The position numbers and the translations under genes were made by a program. DNA of 42,301 nucleotides from Azospirillaceae bacterium (GTDB taxonomy: Bacteria; Pseudomonadota; Alphaproteobacteria; Azospirillales; Azospirillaceae), in assembly GCA_028277115.1 (NCBI GenBank), contig JANQHG010000132.1:1-42301 (forward strand), given 5' to 3'. This document shows, one piece after another, positions 1 through 7,849 of this stretch. Numbering within the stretch: the stretch's first letter is position 1; the number at the start of each line of letters is the position of its first letter. The notes beneath the pieces were generated by a model that searched no databases, was not told where the DNA came from, and was given only the letters and a program-made list of their open reading frames with translations.

Positions 1-145
1 TGCCTTTCAGCCCCTTCAGGCGCGCGATCTCTTCCTTCTGGGCCTCAACCGTCTGCTTCAGCGCTGCGACCTCGTCGCAAAGCGCCTCAACCAACTGCTT
101 GAGGTCCTCCCGCGTCAAGCTGTCTATATCTGGGGTCCGTGCCAT
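1..145 (-). CDS. Transposase, N-terminal part (IS66-like), cut by window edge
   Basis: The reverse strand opens with ATG at 145 and stays open to the window edge, giving 48 codons that begin MARTPDIDSLTREDLKQLV. The peptide is a short acidic start followed by a heptad-like coiled coil (ALKQTVEAQKEEIARLKGLKG). This start is typical of a transposase group I associate with IS66-type elements, in which the coil precedes the DNA-binding and DDE parts. The catalytic part lies outside the window, so the family call rests on N-terminal resemblance only. Decayed DNA follows directly (higA remnant at 433-756), which fits an insertion-prone site. The element end should lie between 146 and about 300, but I cannot place an inverted repeat with confidence. 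Confidence 0.45.
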   Translation of the reverse strand, partial: MARTPDIDSLTREDLKQLVEALCDEVAALKQTVEAQKEEIARLKGLKG

Positions 146-432
146 GCCCGGACCGAATCACATCTCTCGGTCGAGGGGAACCGAGGCGAGTCAATTTGCC
201 CCAGATTTTGCCCCTCTTACCCAATTGCCGAATCTAGGTTAAAGGAGCTTCATCCGTTCAGAGGTGTCTCCATTCTCTCGCCATCGGATTATTAGACGCA
301 TATCGGTAAATGAATTTGATATTTATTGCCGGATTATTTTATAGCGATCGTCGCCCGGATGTCGAGTTTGATGTTTTTGGGCATGTGCGCGCGTTTCTTA
401 ATCTGCGCCGTCTCAATTCGAAGGAACGGCCG

Positions 433-756
433 ATGTCGACCGACGACGCCATCGGAGAGTGGCAACTGACTCACCCGGGCGAGCATCTGCACGAGGGTTT
501 CCTGGCGCCTTTGGGGCTCTCGGCAGCGACTTTGGCCGACCAGCTGGATATCCCGATTGATGCGGTCAACTCCCTGGTCGACGAGCAAGTGCCGCTTGAT
601 TTAGGCATAATATTTCTAATAAGATGATATTTTAGCACGATGTCGGAGTTCGGGCTCAACCTGCAACGAGACCATGACCTTTCGGTTGCCGAACGTGAAG
701 CCGGAGAGCGGATCGCAGCGCGGGTCGGTGCGCCACCGCCGGCGTGCACGCGATAA
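433..756 (+). pseudogene. higA: Decayed HigA-family antitoxin with internal stop
   Basis: Reading from ATG 433 gives MSTDDAIGEWQLTHPGEHLH, then EGFLAPLGLSAATLADQL. This is the HPGE...FL.PLGLS signature of HigA/VapI-type XRE antitoxins. The frame meets TGA at 625-627 and then resumes with YFSTMSEFGLNLQRDHDLSV and AEREAGERIAARV up to TAA at 754-756. Compared with intact HigA proteins (…TADTALRLARYFGTSPEFWLNLQ…), the spacing across the stop is exactly conserved. The ten codons before YF have become AT-rich and unrecognisable, so the damage is substitution rather than an indel. The open frame runs upstream to 310 and includes RPDVEFDVF, which may be a relic of the HigB toxin end (…DVEFVDYH), but this is weak. 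The antitoxin is almost certainly inactive as written. Confidence 0.7.
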
Positions 757-843
757 CGGATGCACGCCCCGCGTGTCCGACGCCGGCAGCGGGATCGGGC
801 GCGATCAAGTCTTCGTCATCGACACCGTCACGAAGTGGGCGCA

Positions 844-872
844 TTGACAGGTTAGTTTGAGTATGGATAAGG
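844..872 (+). promoter_or_regulatory. Possible sigma-70 promoter upstream of the cyclase operon
   Basis: A perfect TTGACA at 844-849 is followed, after 17 bases, by ATAAGG at 867-872, a poor match to TATAAT. It is the best promoter-like pair in the 757-1116 gap and points toward the operon at 1117. The leader would be about 240 bases and would contain the G-rich repeat at 995-1039. The rest of the gap shows only a short open frame ending in FVIDTVTKWAH at the stop 845-847, possibly the tail of an eroded gene. Confidence 0.25.
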
Positions 873-994
873 CGTCGTTGCCGTTCGCGCGCCGGCGATC
901 CTGCGCTCCCCCGGTGACATCGACGCCCGATGGCGCCCTGTCGGCGATCCGGTCGGCATCCCGACCCCGCCGAACGCGGCGTCAACCGGTCATT

Positions 995-1039
995 GGACCG
1001 TCGGGGGGGTCGGACCGTCGGGGGGGGGACCGTCGGGGG
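995..1039 (+). repeat. Three tandem GGACCGTCGGGGG units (G-tract repeat)
   Basis: The unit GGACCGTCGGGGG is repeated at 995-1009, 1012-1026 and 1027-1039 with small length differences in the G runs (runs of about 7, 9 and 5). It lies some 80 bases before the start codon at 1117. Such a tract is prone to replication slippage. Its G runs on the coding strand could form a quadruplex in DNA or in the leader RNA; that is inference. Confidence 0.75.
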
Positions 1040-1116
1040 CGACGGCGCCGGTCGGTCGTCGCCGCCCGCGCGCGGGCCCCGGGGTCGCGTTCGAGAAAAA
1101 CCGAGGAGGCAATCGG

Positions 1117-1830
1117 ATGAACCTGTGCAGTCGGATCACCGCGGTCAGGGGCCTGGGTGGCTTGGCGGCGCTCATGATCATGATGAGCGTCGCCGGCGCC
1201 GGCGCCTCCGAACCGGTGGCGATCGTCGAGGACATCAGCCGCGACCGCGACGATCTCCAGTTCATGGATCTGCTGGAGCGCGGTCGCAGCTTCGAACTTT
1301 CGCGCGACGAGACCGTCACCCTCGGCTATCTCGCGTCGTGCGCGCGCGAGACCATCCGCGGCGGCCGGGTCCTGATCGGCGCCGAGCAAAGCCGGGTGTT
1401 TGGCGGCGCGATCGAGCGCGACACCGTGCGCTGCGACAACCGCTCGCACCAGCTCGCCGAAGCGCAGAGCCAGGAGGTCGGGGCCTCGATCTTCAGAAAC
1501 GCGTTCGACCGGCCGGTGGTGCCCGGCCAGTCGGCCGACGACGCGACACCGCCGCGCAATTTCAGGCGGCTCTATGCCCCGCAACCGCTGGTCAAGCTGC
1601 GCTCCGCCTCGGTCGCCCGGATCACCGTGCGCCGGCTCGACCGGCCCGCCGAGCCGATCAGGCTGTGGGTGCGCGACGGCGTGGTCGACTTCCGGGTCCG
1701 TGACGTGACGCTCGCGGTCGGCGGCCTGTATCGGGTCGAGGCCGGTTCGGCCTCGGTGGTGTTCCGCATCCTGCCGGCCCAGCGCGGGGCAGACACCGGC
1801 ACGGCGCTCAGCCGGCTGATCCTGCTGTGA
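1117..1830 (+). CDS. Exported hypothetical protein, coupled to the CHASE2 cyclase
   Basis: The 237-residue product starts at ATG 1117 behind a good ribosome site (GAGGAGG about 10 bases upstream). Residues 1-31 form a signal peptide: charged start, hydrophobic core LGGLAALMIMMSVAGAGA, then ASEP. The mature part is predicted periplasmic, is rich in beta-type sequence, and has two cysteines (in SCARE and VRCDN) that could form a disulfide. No family is recognised. Its stop TGA (1828-1830) overlaps the GTG start of the cyclase as GTGA, so the two are translationally coupled. CHASE2 is an extracytoplasmic sensor domain, so a periplasmic partner or ligand-presenting protein is a reasonable inference. 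FecR-domain proteins often accompany CHASE2 cyclases, but this sequence does not look like FecR. Confidence 0.8.
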   Translation: MNLCSRITAVRGLGGLAALMIMMSVAGAGASEPVAIVEDISRDRDDLQFMDLLERGRSFELSRDETVTLGYLASCARETIRGGRVLIGAEQSRVFGGAIERDTVRCDNRSHQLAEAQSQEVGASIFRNAFDRPVVPGQSADDATPPRNFRRLYAPQPLVKLRSASVARITVRRLDRPAEPIRLWVRDGVVDFRVRDVTLAVGGLYRVEAGSASVVFRILPAQRGADTGTALSRLILL

Positions 1831-3995
1831 CGGCGGCGCTGCCGTGGCAGTCCGCGGCGGCGGCGATCGCGATCGCGGTCGCCGCCGCCACGCTGACCGC
1901 GGTGCCCGCGCTCGATGCCCTCGACGGGCTCGATCTCGACGGGCTGCATGCGTTGGCAGCGCTCGCGCCCGACGGCTGGGCCGGGACCGGGGACGGGACC
2001 GCGGCCGGGGACGCATCGCAGACCGTGGTGATCGGGATCGACGAGGCGACCTACGCCGCCGACGGCTTCGCCGGCCTGCCCAAGGTGATGTGGACGCCCA
2101 AGTTCGCCGCCGTCCAGGACGCCGTGTTGGCCGCCGGCGCCCGGGTGGTCGGCTGGGACGTGATCTTGCCGACCTCGGCGGCCAGTTGGGTCGCCGACCG
2201 GCGGTTCGACCAACCCCTGATGCGCAGCCTCGCCGCGGCCCGGCGCACCGGCCAGATCGTGCTCGGCCGGGCCCAGCTCAACGAACGCGCGATCGAGCCG
2301 TTCCGCGGCTTCGCCTGGGCGGCCGGCGGCGCCGACAACATCCGCTCGCTCAACCTCGCGACCGATCGCCTGGACGTGGTCCGCGGGGTGCCCTTGATGA
2401 TCCCTTACCGCACCGCCGACGGCGCCGCCGGGCTCGAGCCGAGCTTCGCGCTCGAGCTGGCGGCGCGCTCCCTCGGCGTCGCGGCGCGGGCGACCGAGGA
2501 CGGCCGGGTCGCGCTCGGCGACTGGGGGGTGCCGGGCGCGGCGACCGGCACGCTCACGGTCCGGCTCCCGACCGCGCCGGGGGCGATCCCGACCTATTCG
2601 CTCGCCGATCTCCACCGCTGCGCGACCGCCGGGGCGACCGCGTTCTTCGAGCAGGCGTTCGCCGGCAAGACCGCGATCTTCGGCTTGGTGCTCGATGTCG
2701 AGGATCGCAAGCTCGCGTCCAACCGGTTTGCCACCCACCCCGACTTCGCGGCGGCGCCGGCGCCGTGCGACGGCCCGCCGCCGCCGCCGGTCGGCCGGGC
2801 CCGCAACGCCACCCCCGGCGTCTACATCCACGCCGCCGCGGTCAACAATCTGGTCGCGCAACAGGTGATCGTGCCGCCGGCGTTGCCGGTGCGGCTCGGT
2901 GCCGCGTTTGCGCTCGCGCTCGCCGCCGCGGTGCTGACCCTGGTGCTGCGTCCGGTCGCGGCGACCGCCGCGGTGGCCGGCGTCGCGCTCATCTGGGTCG
3001 CCGGCGGCGCGGTCGCGTTCGGCCAGGGTCTGCTGGTGCCGGTGCTCGACCCGATCGCCGGCGGGGTGATCGCGTTCGGCGCGACGCTCGGCTACCGATT
3101 CGCGGTGACCGACCGGGAACGGGCCCAGATCCGCCGCTCCTTTTCATTCTATCTCGCGCCGGCGCTGATCGACCGGATGATGCAGGCCGGCGAGATGCCG
3201 AAACTGGGCGGCGAGACCCGCGAGCTGACCTGCCTGTTCTCCGACATCGCCGGCTTCAGCGGCATCTCCGAAGCGCTCAGCCCGTCCCAGCTGGTCCGGT
3301 TCCTGAACCAGTATTTCGCGGTGATCGGCGACGTGATCGAGGCTGAAGGCGGCTTCATCGACAAGTTCATCGGCGACGCCGTGGTCGCGGTGTTCGGCGC
3401 GCCGCTCGACGACCCCGATCACGCGCTCCGCGCGGTCTCGGTCGGGCTCGTGGTCAACCGGCGGCTGACCGAGGCGATGGACCAGTTCGCGCTGCCCGGG
3501 ATCCGCGAGGTCCGGACCCGGTTCGGGATCAACACCGGCACGATGCTGGTCGGCAACATCGGATCGCACCGGCGGTTCAATTATACGGTGATGGGCGACG
3601 CGGTCAATCTGGCGAGCCGGCTCGAGGGGGTCAACAAACAGTACGGCACCACCTTGTTGGTCAGCGACCGCACCGCCGAGCTGTGCCGCGGCGAGATCGC
3701 GTTCCGCGAGATCGACCTGGTGCGGGTGGTCGGGCGCGAGACCCCGGTCCGGCTGTTCGAACCGATCGCCCGCGCGGCCGAGCTCGACGACGGAGAGCGC
3801 CGGCATCTCGACCGGTTTGGCGCGGCGCTTGCGGCGAGCCGGGCCCGCGACTTTGCCGGGGCGGCCGAGGCCTTCGCGGCACTCGCGGCCGAGGGCGACC
3901 CGGTCGCCACCAAGATGGCGAGCCGCGCCGCGGCGTGGCGCGATGCCCCACCGCCCGCCGACTGGGACGGGGTGACCGACCTGACCTCGAAATGA
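1827..3995 (+). CDS. CHASE2-domain adenylate/guanylate cyclase (class III)
   Basis: This 722-residue membrane receptor is predicted to make a cyclic nucleotide (cAMP most likely) in response to an extracytoplasmic signal. Residues 1-30 form an N-terminal membrane segment. A CHASE2 sensor spans about 60-350 and includes the typical VVIGIDEATYA start. Two or three closely spaced membrane helices follow at about 352-430. The class III cyclase domain runs from about 455 to 645. Metal-binding aspartates are visible in FSDIAGF (D473) and IGDAVVAVFG (D517). The transition-state and purine-site region is present in RFGINTG and YTVMGDAVNLASRLE. The last 80 residues look helical, TPR-like at most. GTG start 1827 overlaps the upstream stop. 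The catalytic residues look intact, so the enzyme should be active. Confidence 0.93.
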   Translation: MTAALPWQSAAAAIAIAVAAATLTAVPALDALDGLDLDGLHALAALAPDGWAGTGDGTAAGDASQTVVIGIDEATYAADGFAGLPKVMWTPKFAAVQDAVLAAGARVVGWDVILPTSAASWVADRRFDQPLMRSLAAARRTGQIVLGRAQLNERAIEPFRGFAWAAGGADNIRSLNLATDRLDVVRGVPLMIPYRTADGAAGLEPSFALELAARSLGVAARATEDGRVALGDWGVPGAATGTLTVRLPTAPGAIPTYSLADLHRCATAGATAFFEQAFAGKTAIFGLVLDVEDRKLASNRFATHPDFAAAPAPCDGPPPPPVGRARNATPGVYIHAAAVNNLVAQQVIVPPALPVRLGAAFALALAAAVLTLVLRPVAATAAVAGVALIWVAGGAVAFGQGLLVPVLDPIAGGVIAFGATLGYRFAVTDRERAQIRRSFSFYLAPALIDRMMQAGEMPKLGGETRELTCLFSDIAGFSGISEALSPSQLVRFLNQYFAVIGDVIEAEGGFIDKFIGDAVVAVFGAPLDDPDHALRAVSVGLVVNRRLTEAMDQFALPGIREVRTRFGINTGTMLVGNIGSHRRFNYTVMGDAVNLASRLEGVNKQYGTTLLVSDRTAELCRGEIAFREIDLVRVVGRETPVRLFEPIARAAELDDGERRHLDRFGAALAASRARDFAGAAEAFAALAAEGDPVATKMASRAAAWRDAPPPADWDGVTDLTSK

Positions 3996-4012
3996 CCCCC
4001 GGCGCCGCCGGC

Positions 4013-4043
4013 CGCGCCAGGGGTACGGCTGATCCTGGCCGCG
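4013..4043. terminator. Possible bidirectional hairpin between convergent genes
   Basis: CGCGCCAGG (4013-4021) can pair with CCTGGCCGCG (4034-4043), with one bulged base and a 12-base loop. It sits between the convergent stops of the cyclase (3995) and the helicase (4055). There is no clear U-run on either side, so this is a position-based guess. Confidence 0.3.
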
Positions 4044-4054
4044 CGCACACCGCC

Positions 4055-7000
4055 TCACCCCATCTCGTCGGCGCTGAACAGATAGTCGAGATCGGCGTCG
4101 GCCATCGACCCGACCCAGCTGCCCTCGTCGAGCACCGCGTCGGCCAGCGTCCCTTTACGCTTTTGCAGGTCCACGATCCGGTCCTCGACCGTGCCGGCCG
4201 CGACCAGCTTGTAGACGAACACCGGCTTGTCCTGGCCGATCCGGTGGGCACGGTCGGTCGCTTGGGCCTCGACCGCCGGGTTCCACCACGGGTCGTAATG
4301 GATCACGGTGTCGGCCGCGGTCAGATTGAGGCCGCGGCCGCCTGCCTTGAGGCTGATCAGGAACAAGGGCACCTCGCCGGCCTGGAACCGCTCGACCGGG
4401 GTCGCGCGGTCGAGCGTGTCGCCGCGCAGCTCCAGATAGGGCAGCCCCGCCGCCTCGGCCTCGGCCCGGATCAGATCGAGCATCGAGGTGAACTGCGAGA
4501 ACAAAAGGATCCGCCGCCCGGCGTCGATCATGCCGGGCAGCATCTCCATCAAGGTCTCGAGCTTGCCGCTGCCGCGCACCGAGCGCGCGGTCGACAGCTT
4601 GACCAACCGCGGGTCGCAGCACACCTGGCGCAGCTTCAAGAGCGCGTCCAGGATCACGATCCGGCTGCGCGCGATGCCGTGGCGGTCGACCTCGCCGCGG
4701 ACCTTTTCGTGCATCGACAGGCGGATGGTCTCGTAGAGGTCGCGCTGGTCGGACGCAAGATCGATCCGGTTGGTGATCTCGGTCTTGGGCGGCAGATCGA
4801 CCGCGACCTCGCCCTTGGTCCGGCGCAGGATGAACGGGCGCAGGCGCCGCGCGAGCAGGCTGCGCCGCTCGGTGTCGCCGTGCTTTTCGATCGGCACCCG
4901 AAAGCGGGTGACGAAGTCGCGGTGGCTGCCGAGCAGCCCCGGCATCAGGAACGCGAACTGCGACCACACCTCGCCCAGATGGTTCTCGATCGGGGTGCCG
5001 GTCAGGCACAGGCGCAGCCGCGCCTTCAGCCGGCAGGCCGCCCGGGTCGATTTCGCCATCGGGTTCTTGATCGCCTGCGCCTCGTCAAGCACCACCATGT
5101 GCCAGTCGTTCTTGATATAGTATTCGCTGTCGCGCGCCAGGATCGCGTAAGTGGTGACCACCAGGTCGGCGTTGGCGACCTGGTATTTGCGTTCGTGCCG
5201 GGTCGGCCCGTGCAGCACCACCACCGTGAGCGACGGCACGAACTTGGCGGCCTCGGCGACCCAGTTCGGCACCAGGCTGGTCGGCACGATCACCAGGCAC
5301 GGTTGGTCGAGCCGGCCGGCATGCTTTTCCGCCGCGATGTGGGCGAGCGTCTGGGCGGTCTTGCCGAGCCCCATGTCGTCGGCCAGGATGCCGGCGATGC
5401 CGTGGGCCGCAAGGAACTGCAGCCAGTCGAGGCCGTCGCGCTGATAGGCGCGCAAGCTCGCGTGGAAGATCGGCGGCGGGGTCACCCGGTCGATCCGGTC
5501 GAGCGCGCGCAGGCGCCGGCCGAGGTCGCGCAGCCGCTCGCCGCCGTGCCAGCGGCCGCCGACCACCTCTTCCAACGCCGCCAGCCGCGGCGCGTCGGCG
5601 TTGGGCAGGCTGAGCCGACCGTCATCGCCGACCGCGCCGAGCGACAGCATCTCGGACAAGGTGGTGAGAAACGCGGCGACCCGGTCGGCCGGCAGCGACA
5701 ACACCCGACCGTCGTCGGCCAACGCCTTGACCCGGCCGTCGGCCGCGGTCGCCGCTTCGGCGCCGCCGCGCGCCAGGATGCCGAGCAGCACCGGCAACAG
5801 CGGGATGCGCTCGCCCTCGACCATGATCCCGAGGTCGAGCGAGAACCACTCGTTGGCCGCCTCCAGGACATCGACCTGCCAGTCGTCGTCGGCCTCGACC
5901 ACCCGGTAGGCGAGCTTGTCGCCGAGCTCGACCTTCCAGCCCTCGGCGCGCAAGGTCTCGGCCGAGACGGTCGCGAATGCGGCCCACGCCGCTTCGGCGT
6001 CCGCGCCGCGGAAGGCATAGCCGTGGCCGGCATGGCCCTGGCCGATCGTGATCTTGACCGTGGTGAGGCCAAGCGCGCGCAGCCGGTCGGCGGCGCGCTC
6101 CTCGGCCGCGCGGTCGCGGCGCACGAACACCGGCCCGCTCGGCGTGTCGGCGCGGACGAACTGGCCCTGGTCGCGCTCGCGCACCCGGCGGCCGCGGTAG
6201 TCGAAATGGAGCAACAGGACCTTGCACCCGGACGCGGCCACGCCCGCCGCGGCGCCGGGCTCGCCGGCGTCGGACGGGCTCGCCGGGCGACCGCTGGCGG
6301 CGACCACCACCGGCCGCGGCGCCTCGTCCGCGATCACCACCCGCTCTTCGGCGCGCTTGAGCCCGGCGGCGCCGGCGCGCGGCGCCTCGAAGCCCTCGGC
6401 CGAGACCTCGAACAGCTCGGCCTGGCCGATCTGCCCGCTGTCGGTGTCGATGTACCAGGCGGGGTCGCTCGCGATCAGGCGCACCGCGGCCGGCAGGTTG
6501 AGGTAGCGCCGGCCCTCGCCCCGCACCCCGTCCTCGAACAGGAAGCGCTGGTCCGGCCCGGAGACCAGGCGCGGGCCGGCCGACGACCAGCGGCAGCGCT
6601 TGGCGCGGACCAGAGCCGGGATCAGCGCCTCGATCAACTCGGCCTGGGTCAGCGGGATCGCGACCAGAGGCAGGCTCGAGTTGCCGAGCAGCTCGCAGAT
6701 TTCCCGGTCGACCTCGCCCGCGCGCCCGGGCGCCGCCACGGCGTGGGCGCGCTTGGGCGAGCTGACCTCGAGCCGGCCCTGTGCGCCGCGCCGGCGCACC
6801 AGGCCGATCGTGACGTATAGCCCGTCGTCGCCCTCGGCCAGGTCAAGGCCGTAATGGATGACCGGCCGCTCCTCGGCCCGTTCGCCGATCTGAAGCACGC
6901 CCTGGACCGGCCGGCGCGCATGCGGGTTGGCATTGAGATAGGCGACCGCCAGTGCGGCCTGGTGGCAGCAGCGCCGGTTCTGACAGGTGCAGCGGCCCTG

Positions 7001-7279
7001 GATCAGGGTCCGGTCCGCGGTGGTCAAAAGGTCGATCGAGGCGATCTGGCGGGCCCGGCCGTGGCGGACCCGGCCGAGGATGCGCCGGCCCTCGAAACCT
7101 TCGATCTCGGCCGCGCCGCTCGCCGCGAGCGCCCGGCCCTGTTCCAGCGCGATGTCGTCGAACGCATGGGCCAAATCATCGGGGGCAAGCCGGCCCGGCA
7201 GCCCCGGGGGCGAGCCGGGACGGCGGGCAGACGCGGCGGCCCGGGGCGGTGCTTCGACCTTCCTCGCCTTGACCGTCAT
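4055..7279 (-). CDS. SWIM zinc-finger SNF2-family DNA helicase/ATPase
   Basis: This 1074-residue ATPase is predicted to translocate on DNA and remodel protein-DNA complexes. The N-terminal SWIM zinc finger is visible as C97-T-C99 and C104-C-H106. A long middle part (about 130-600) is of the kind found in bacterial SNF2 proteins. The ATPase core has Walker A DDMGLGKTAQT (K640), motif II VVLDEAQAIKN and motif III LTGTPIENHLGEVWSQF. The C-terminal helicase half carries LLFSQFTSML, SLKAGGRGLNLT and ATDRAHRIGQ. Length and motif order match bacterial RapA/HepA-like SNF2 proteins with an N-terminal SWIM. The gene is alone on the reverse strand, so its function must come from biochemistry. Its start at 7279 has only a weak ribosome site. 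Confidence 0.93.
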   Translation of the reverse strand: MTVKARKVEAPPRAAASARRPGSPPGLPGRLAPDDLAHAFDDIALEQGRALAASGAAEIEGFEGRRILGRVRHGRARQIASIDLLTTADRTLIQGRCTCQNRRCCHQAALAVAYLNANPHARRPVQGVLQIGERAEERPVIHYGLDLAEGDDGLYVTIGLVRRRGAQGRLEVSSPKRAHAVAAPGRAGEVDREICELLGNSSLPLVAIPLTQAELIEALIPALVRAKRCRWSSAGPRLVSGPDQRFLFEDGVRGEGRRYLNLPAAVRLIASDPAWYIDTDSGQIGQAELFEVSAEGFEAPRAGAAGLKRAEERVVIADEAPRPVVVAASGRPASPSDAGEPGAAAGVAASGCKVLLLHFDYRGRRVRERDQGQFVRADTPSGPVFVRRDRAAEERAADRLRALGLTTVKITIGQGHAGHGYAFRGADAEAAWAAFATVSAETLRAEGWKVELGDKLAYRVVEADDDWQVDVLEAANEWFSLDLGIMVEGERIPLLPVLLGILARGGAEAATAADGRVKALADDGRVLSLPADRVAAFLTTLSEMLSLGAVGDDGRLSLPNADAPRLAALEEVVGGRWHGGERLRDLGRRLRALDRIDRVTPPPIFHASLRAYQRDGLDWLQFLAAHGIAGILADDMGLGKTAQTLAHIAAEKHAGRLDQPCLVIVPTSLVPNWVAEAAKFVPSLTVVVLHGPTRHERKYQVANADLVVTTYAILARDSEYYIKNDWHMVVLDEAQAIKNPMAKSTRAACRLKARLRLCLTGTPIENHLGEVWSQFAFLMPGLLGSHRDFVTRFRVPIEKHGDTERRSLLARRLRPFILRRTKGEVAVDLPPKTEITNRIDLASDQRDLYETIRLSMHEKVRGEVDRHGIARSRIVILDALLKLRQVCCDPRLVKLSTARSVRGSGKLETLMEMLPGMIDAGRRILLFSQFTSMLDLIRAEAEAAGLPYLELRGDTLDRATPVERFQAGEVPLFLISLKAGGRGLNLTAADTVIHYDPWWNPAVEAQATDRAHRIGQDKPVFVYKLVAAGTVEDRIVDLQKRKGTLADAVLDEGSWVGSMADADLDYLFSADEMG

Positions 7280-7849
7280 CTTGAATGCCTTTCAACTCTG
7301 GCGGCAAACCGGGGTCACGGGCATGCTGTCCGCCGGCCGCACGCCAAAGACCGACGGGTCCCGATTATCGAGACAGCGGTCGTCCTGAGTTGCCGACATT
7401 TGTCAGACATGCGTCGGTCACCCGGGCTTCGCCTATATGTTGGGTCTACCACGAAATGTCGGAATAGTCAGCCCAAGAAACCAATTCTTTGAGGAACGGC
7501 CAAAATGGGTAAACCTTGCGCTCTGTACGCGCCATCGTTCAGCCTATCTCTTTGATCCAGAAGCGGGAAGTCCTGGTGTCACCACGGGGCCGCACCAGGG
7601 CGCGGTCTACCCCTGCGCCAACCGGTCGCGGCGGTCGGACGGTGACGTCCGCTGGAACGGTTTGGCGGCTGGCGCCCCCAAGGTCAGGGGGGCACCCCCC
7701 GACCGCCCCCGGTCAGAGGGTGCCCCTTCCTTGCGGGGGCCGAGGAGGCAGCGTCCCGTGGCAACGGCCATCGGGCCGAACTCCGGCGCCGCAGCGTGCG
7801 TCGGCGGTGGGACGTTGGGGCAGCTAACACAAGGAGGAGACGGCGCGCG
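7280..7849. other. Intergenic region between divergent helicase and acyl-CoA dehydrogenase genes
   Basis: These 570 bases hold no gene that I can support; the open frames here have no recognisable protein character. The left half (7280-7560) is lower in GC and must contain the two divergent promoters. It holds a 9-base inverted repeat, CCGACATTT (7393-7401) and AAATGTCGG (7454-7462), that could be an operator. The right half (about 7660-7790) is a diverged copy of the GC-rich palindromic repeat described separately. The dehydrogenase ribosome site AAGGAGGAG is at 7831-7839. Confidence 0.6.
7660..7790 (+). repeat. Diverged copy of GC-rich dispersed palindromic repeat
   Basis: This stretch shares GGCGCCCCCAAGGTCAGGGG and CCTTGCGGGGGCCGAGGAGG, in the same order, with the block at 36463-36622. 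It also shares the first part with the block at 23925-23980. It contains self-complementary G/C runs (for example GGGGGCACCCCCC) able to fold into hairpins. The third module (GGCAGCGTCCCGTGGCAACGG) is more degraded than in the other two copies. Repeats of this style are common between genes in alphaproteobacteria. Confidence 0.55.

Noticed and set aside
1572-2861. 429-codon reverse frame over the cyclase operon
   Set aside because: Shadow of the CHASE2 domain; composition typical of antisense frames in GC-rich DNA.
3683-6820. 1045-codon open frame on the forward strand over the helicase gene
   Set aside because: It is antisense to a clear SNF2 helicase; the translation is low-complexity (R, G, A, D, Q) and arises from strong third-position GC bias.
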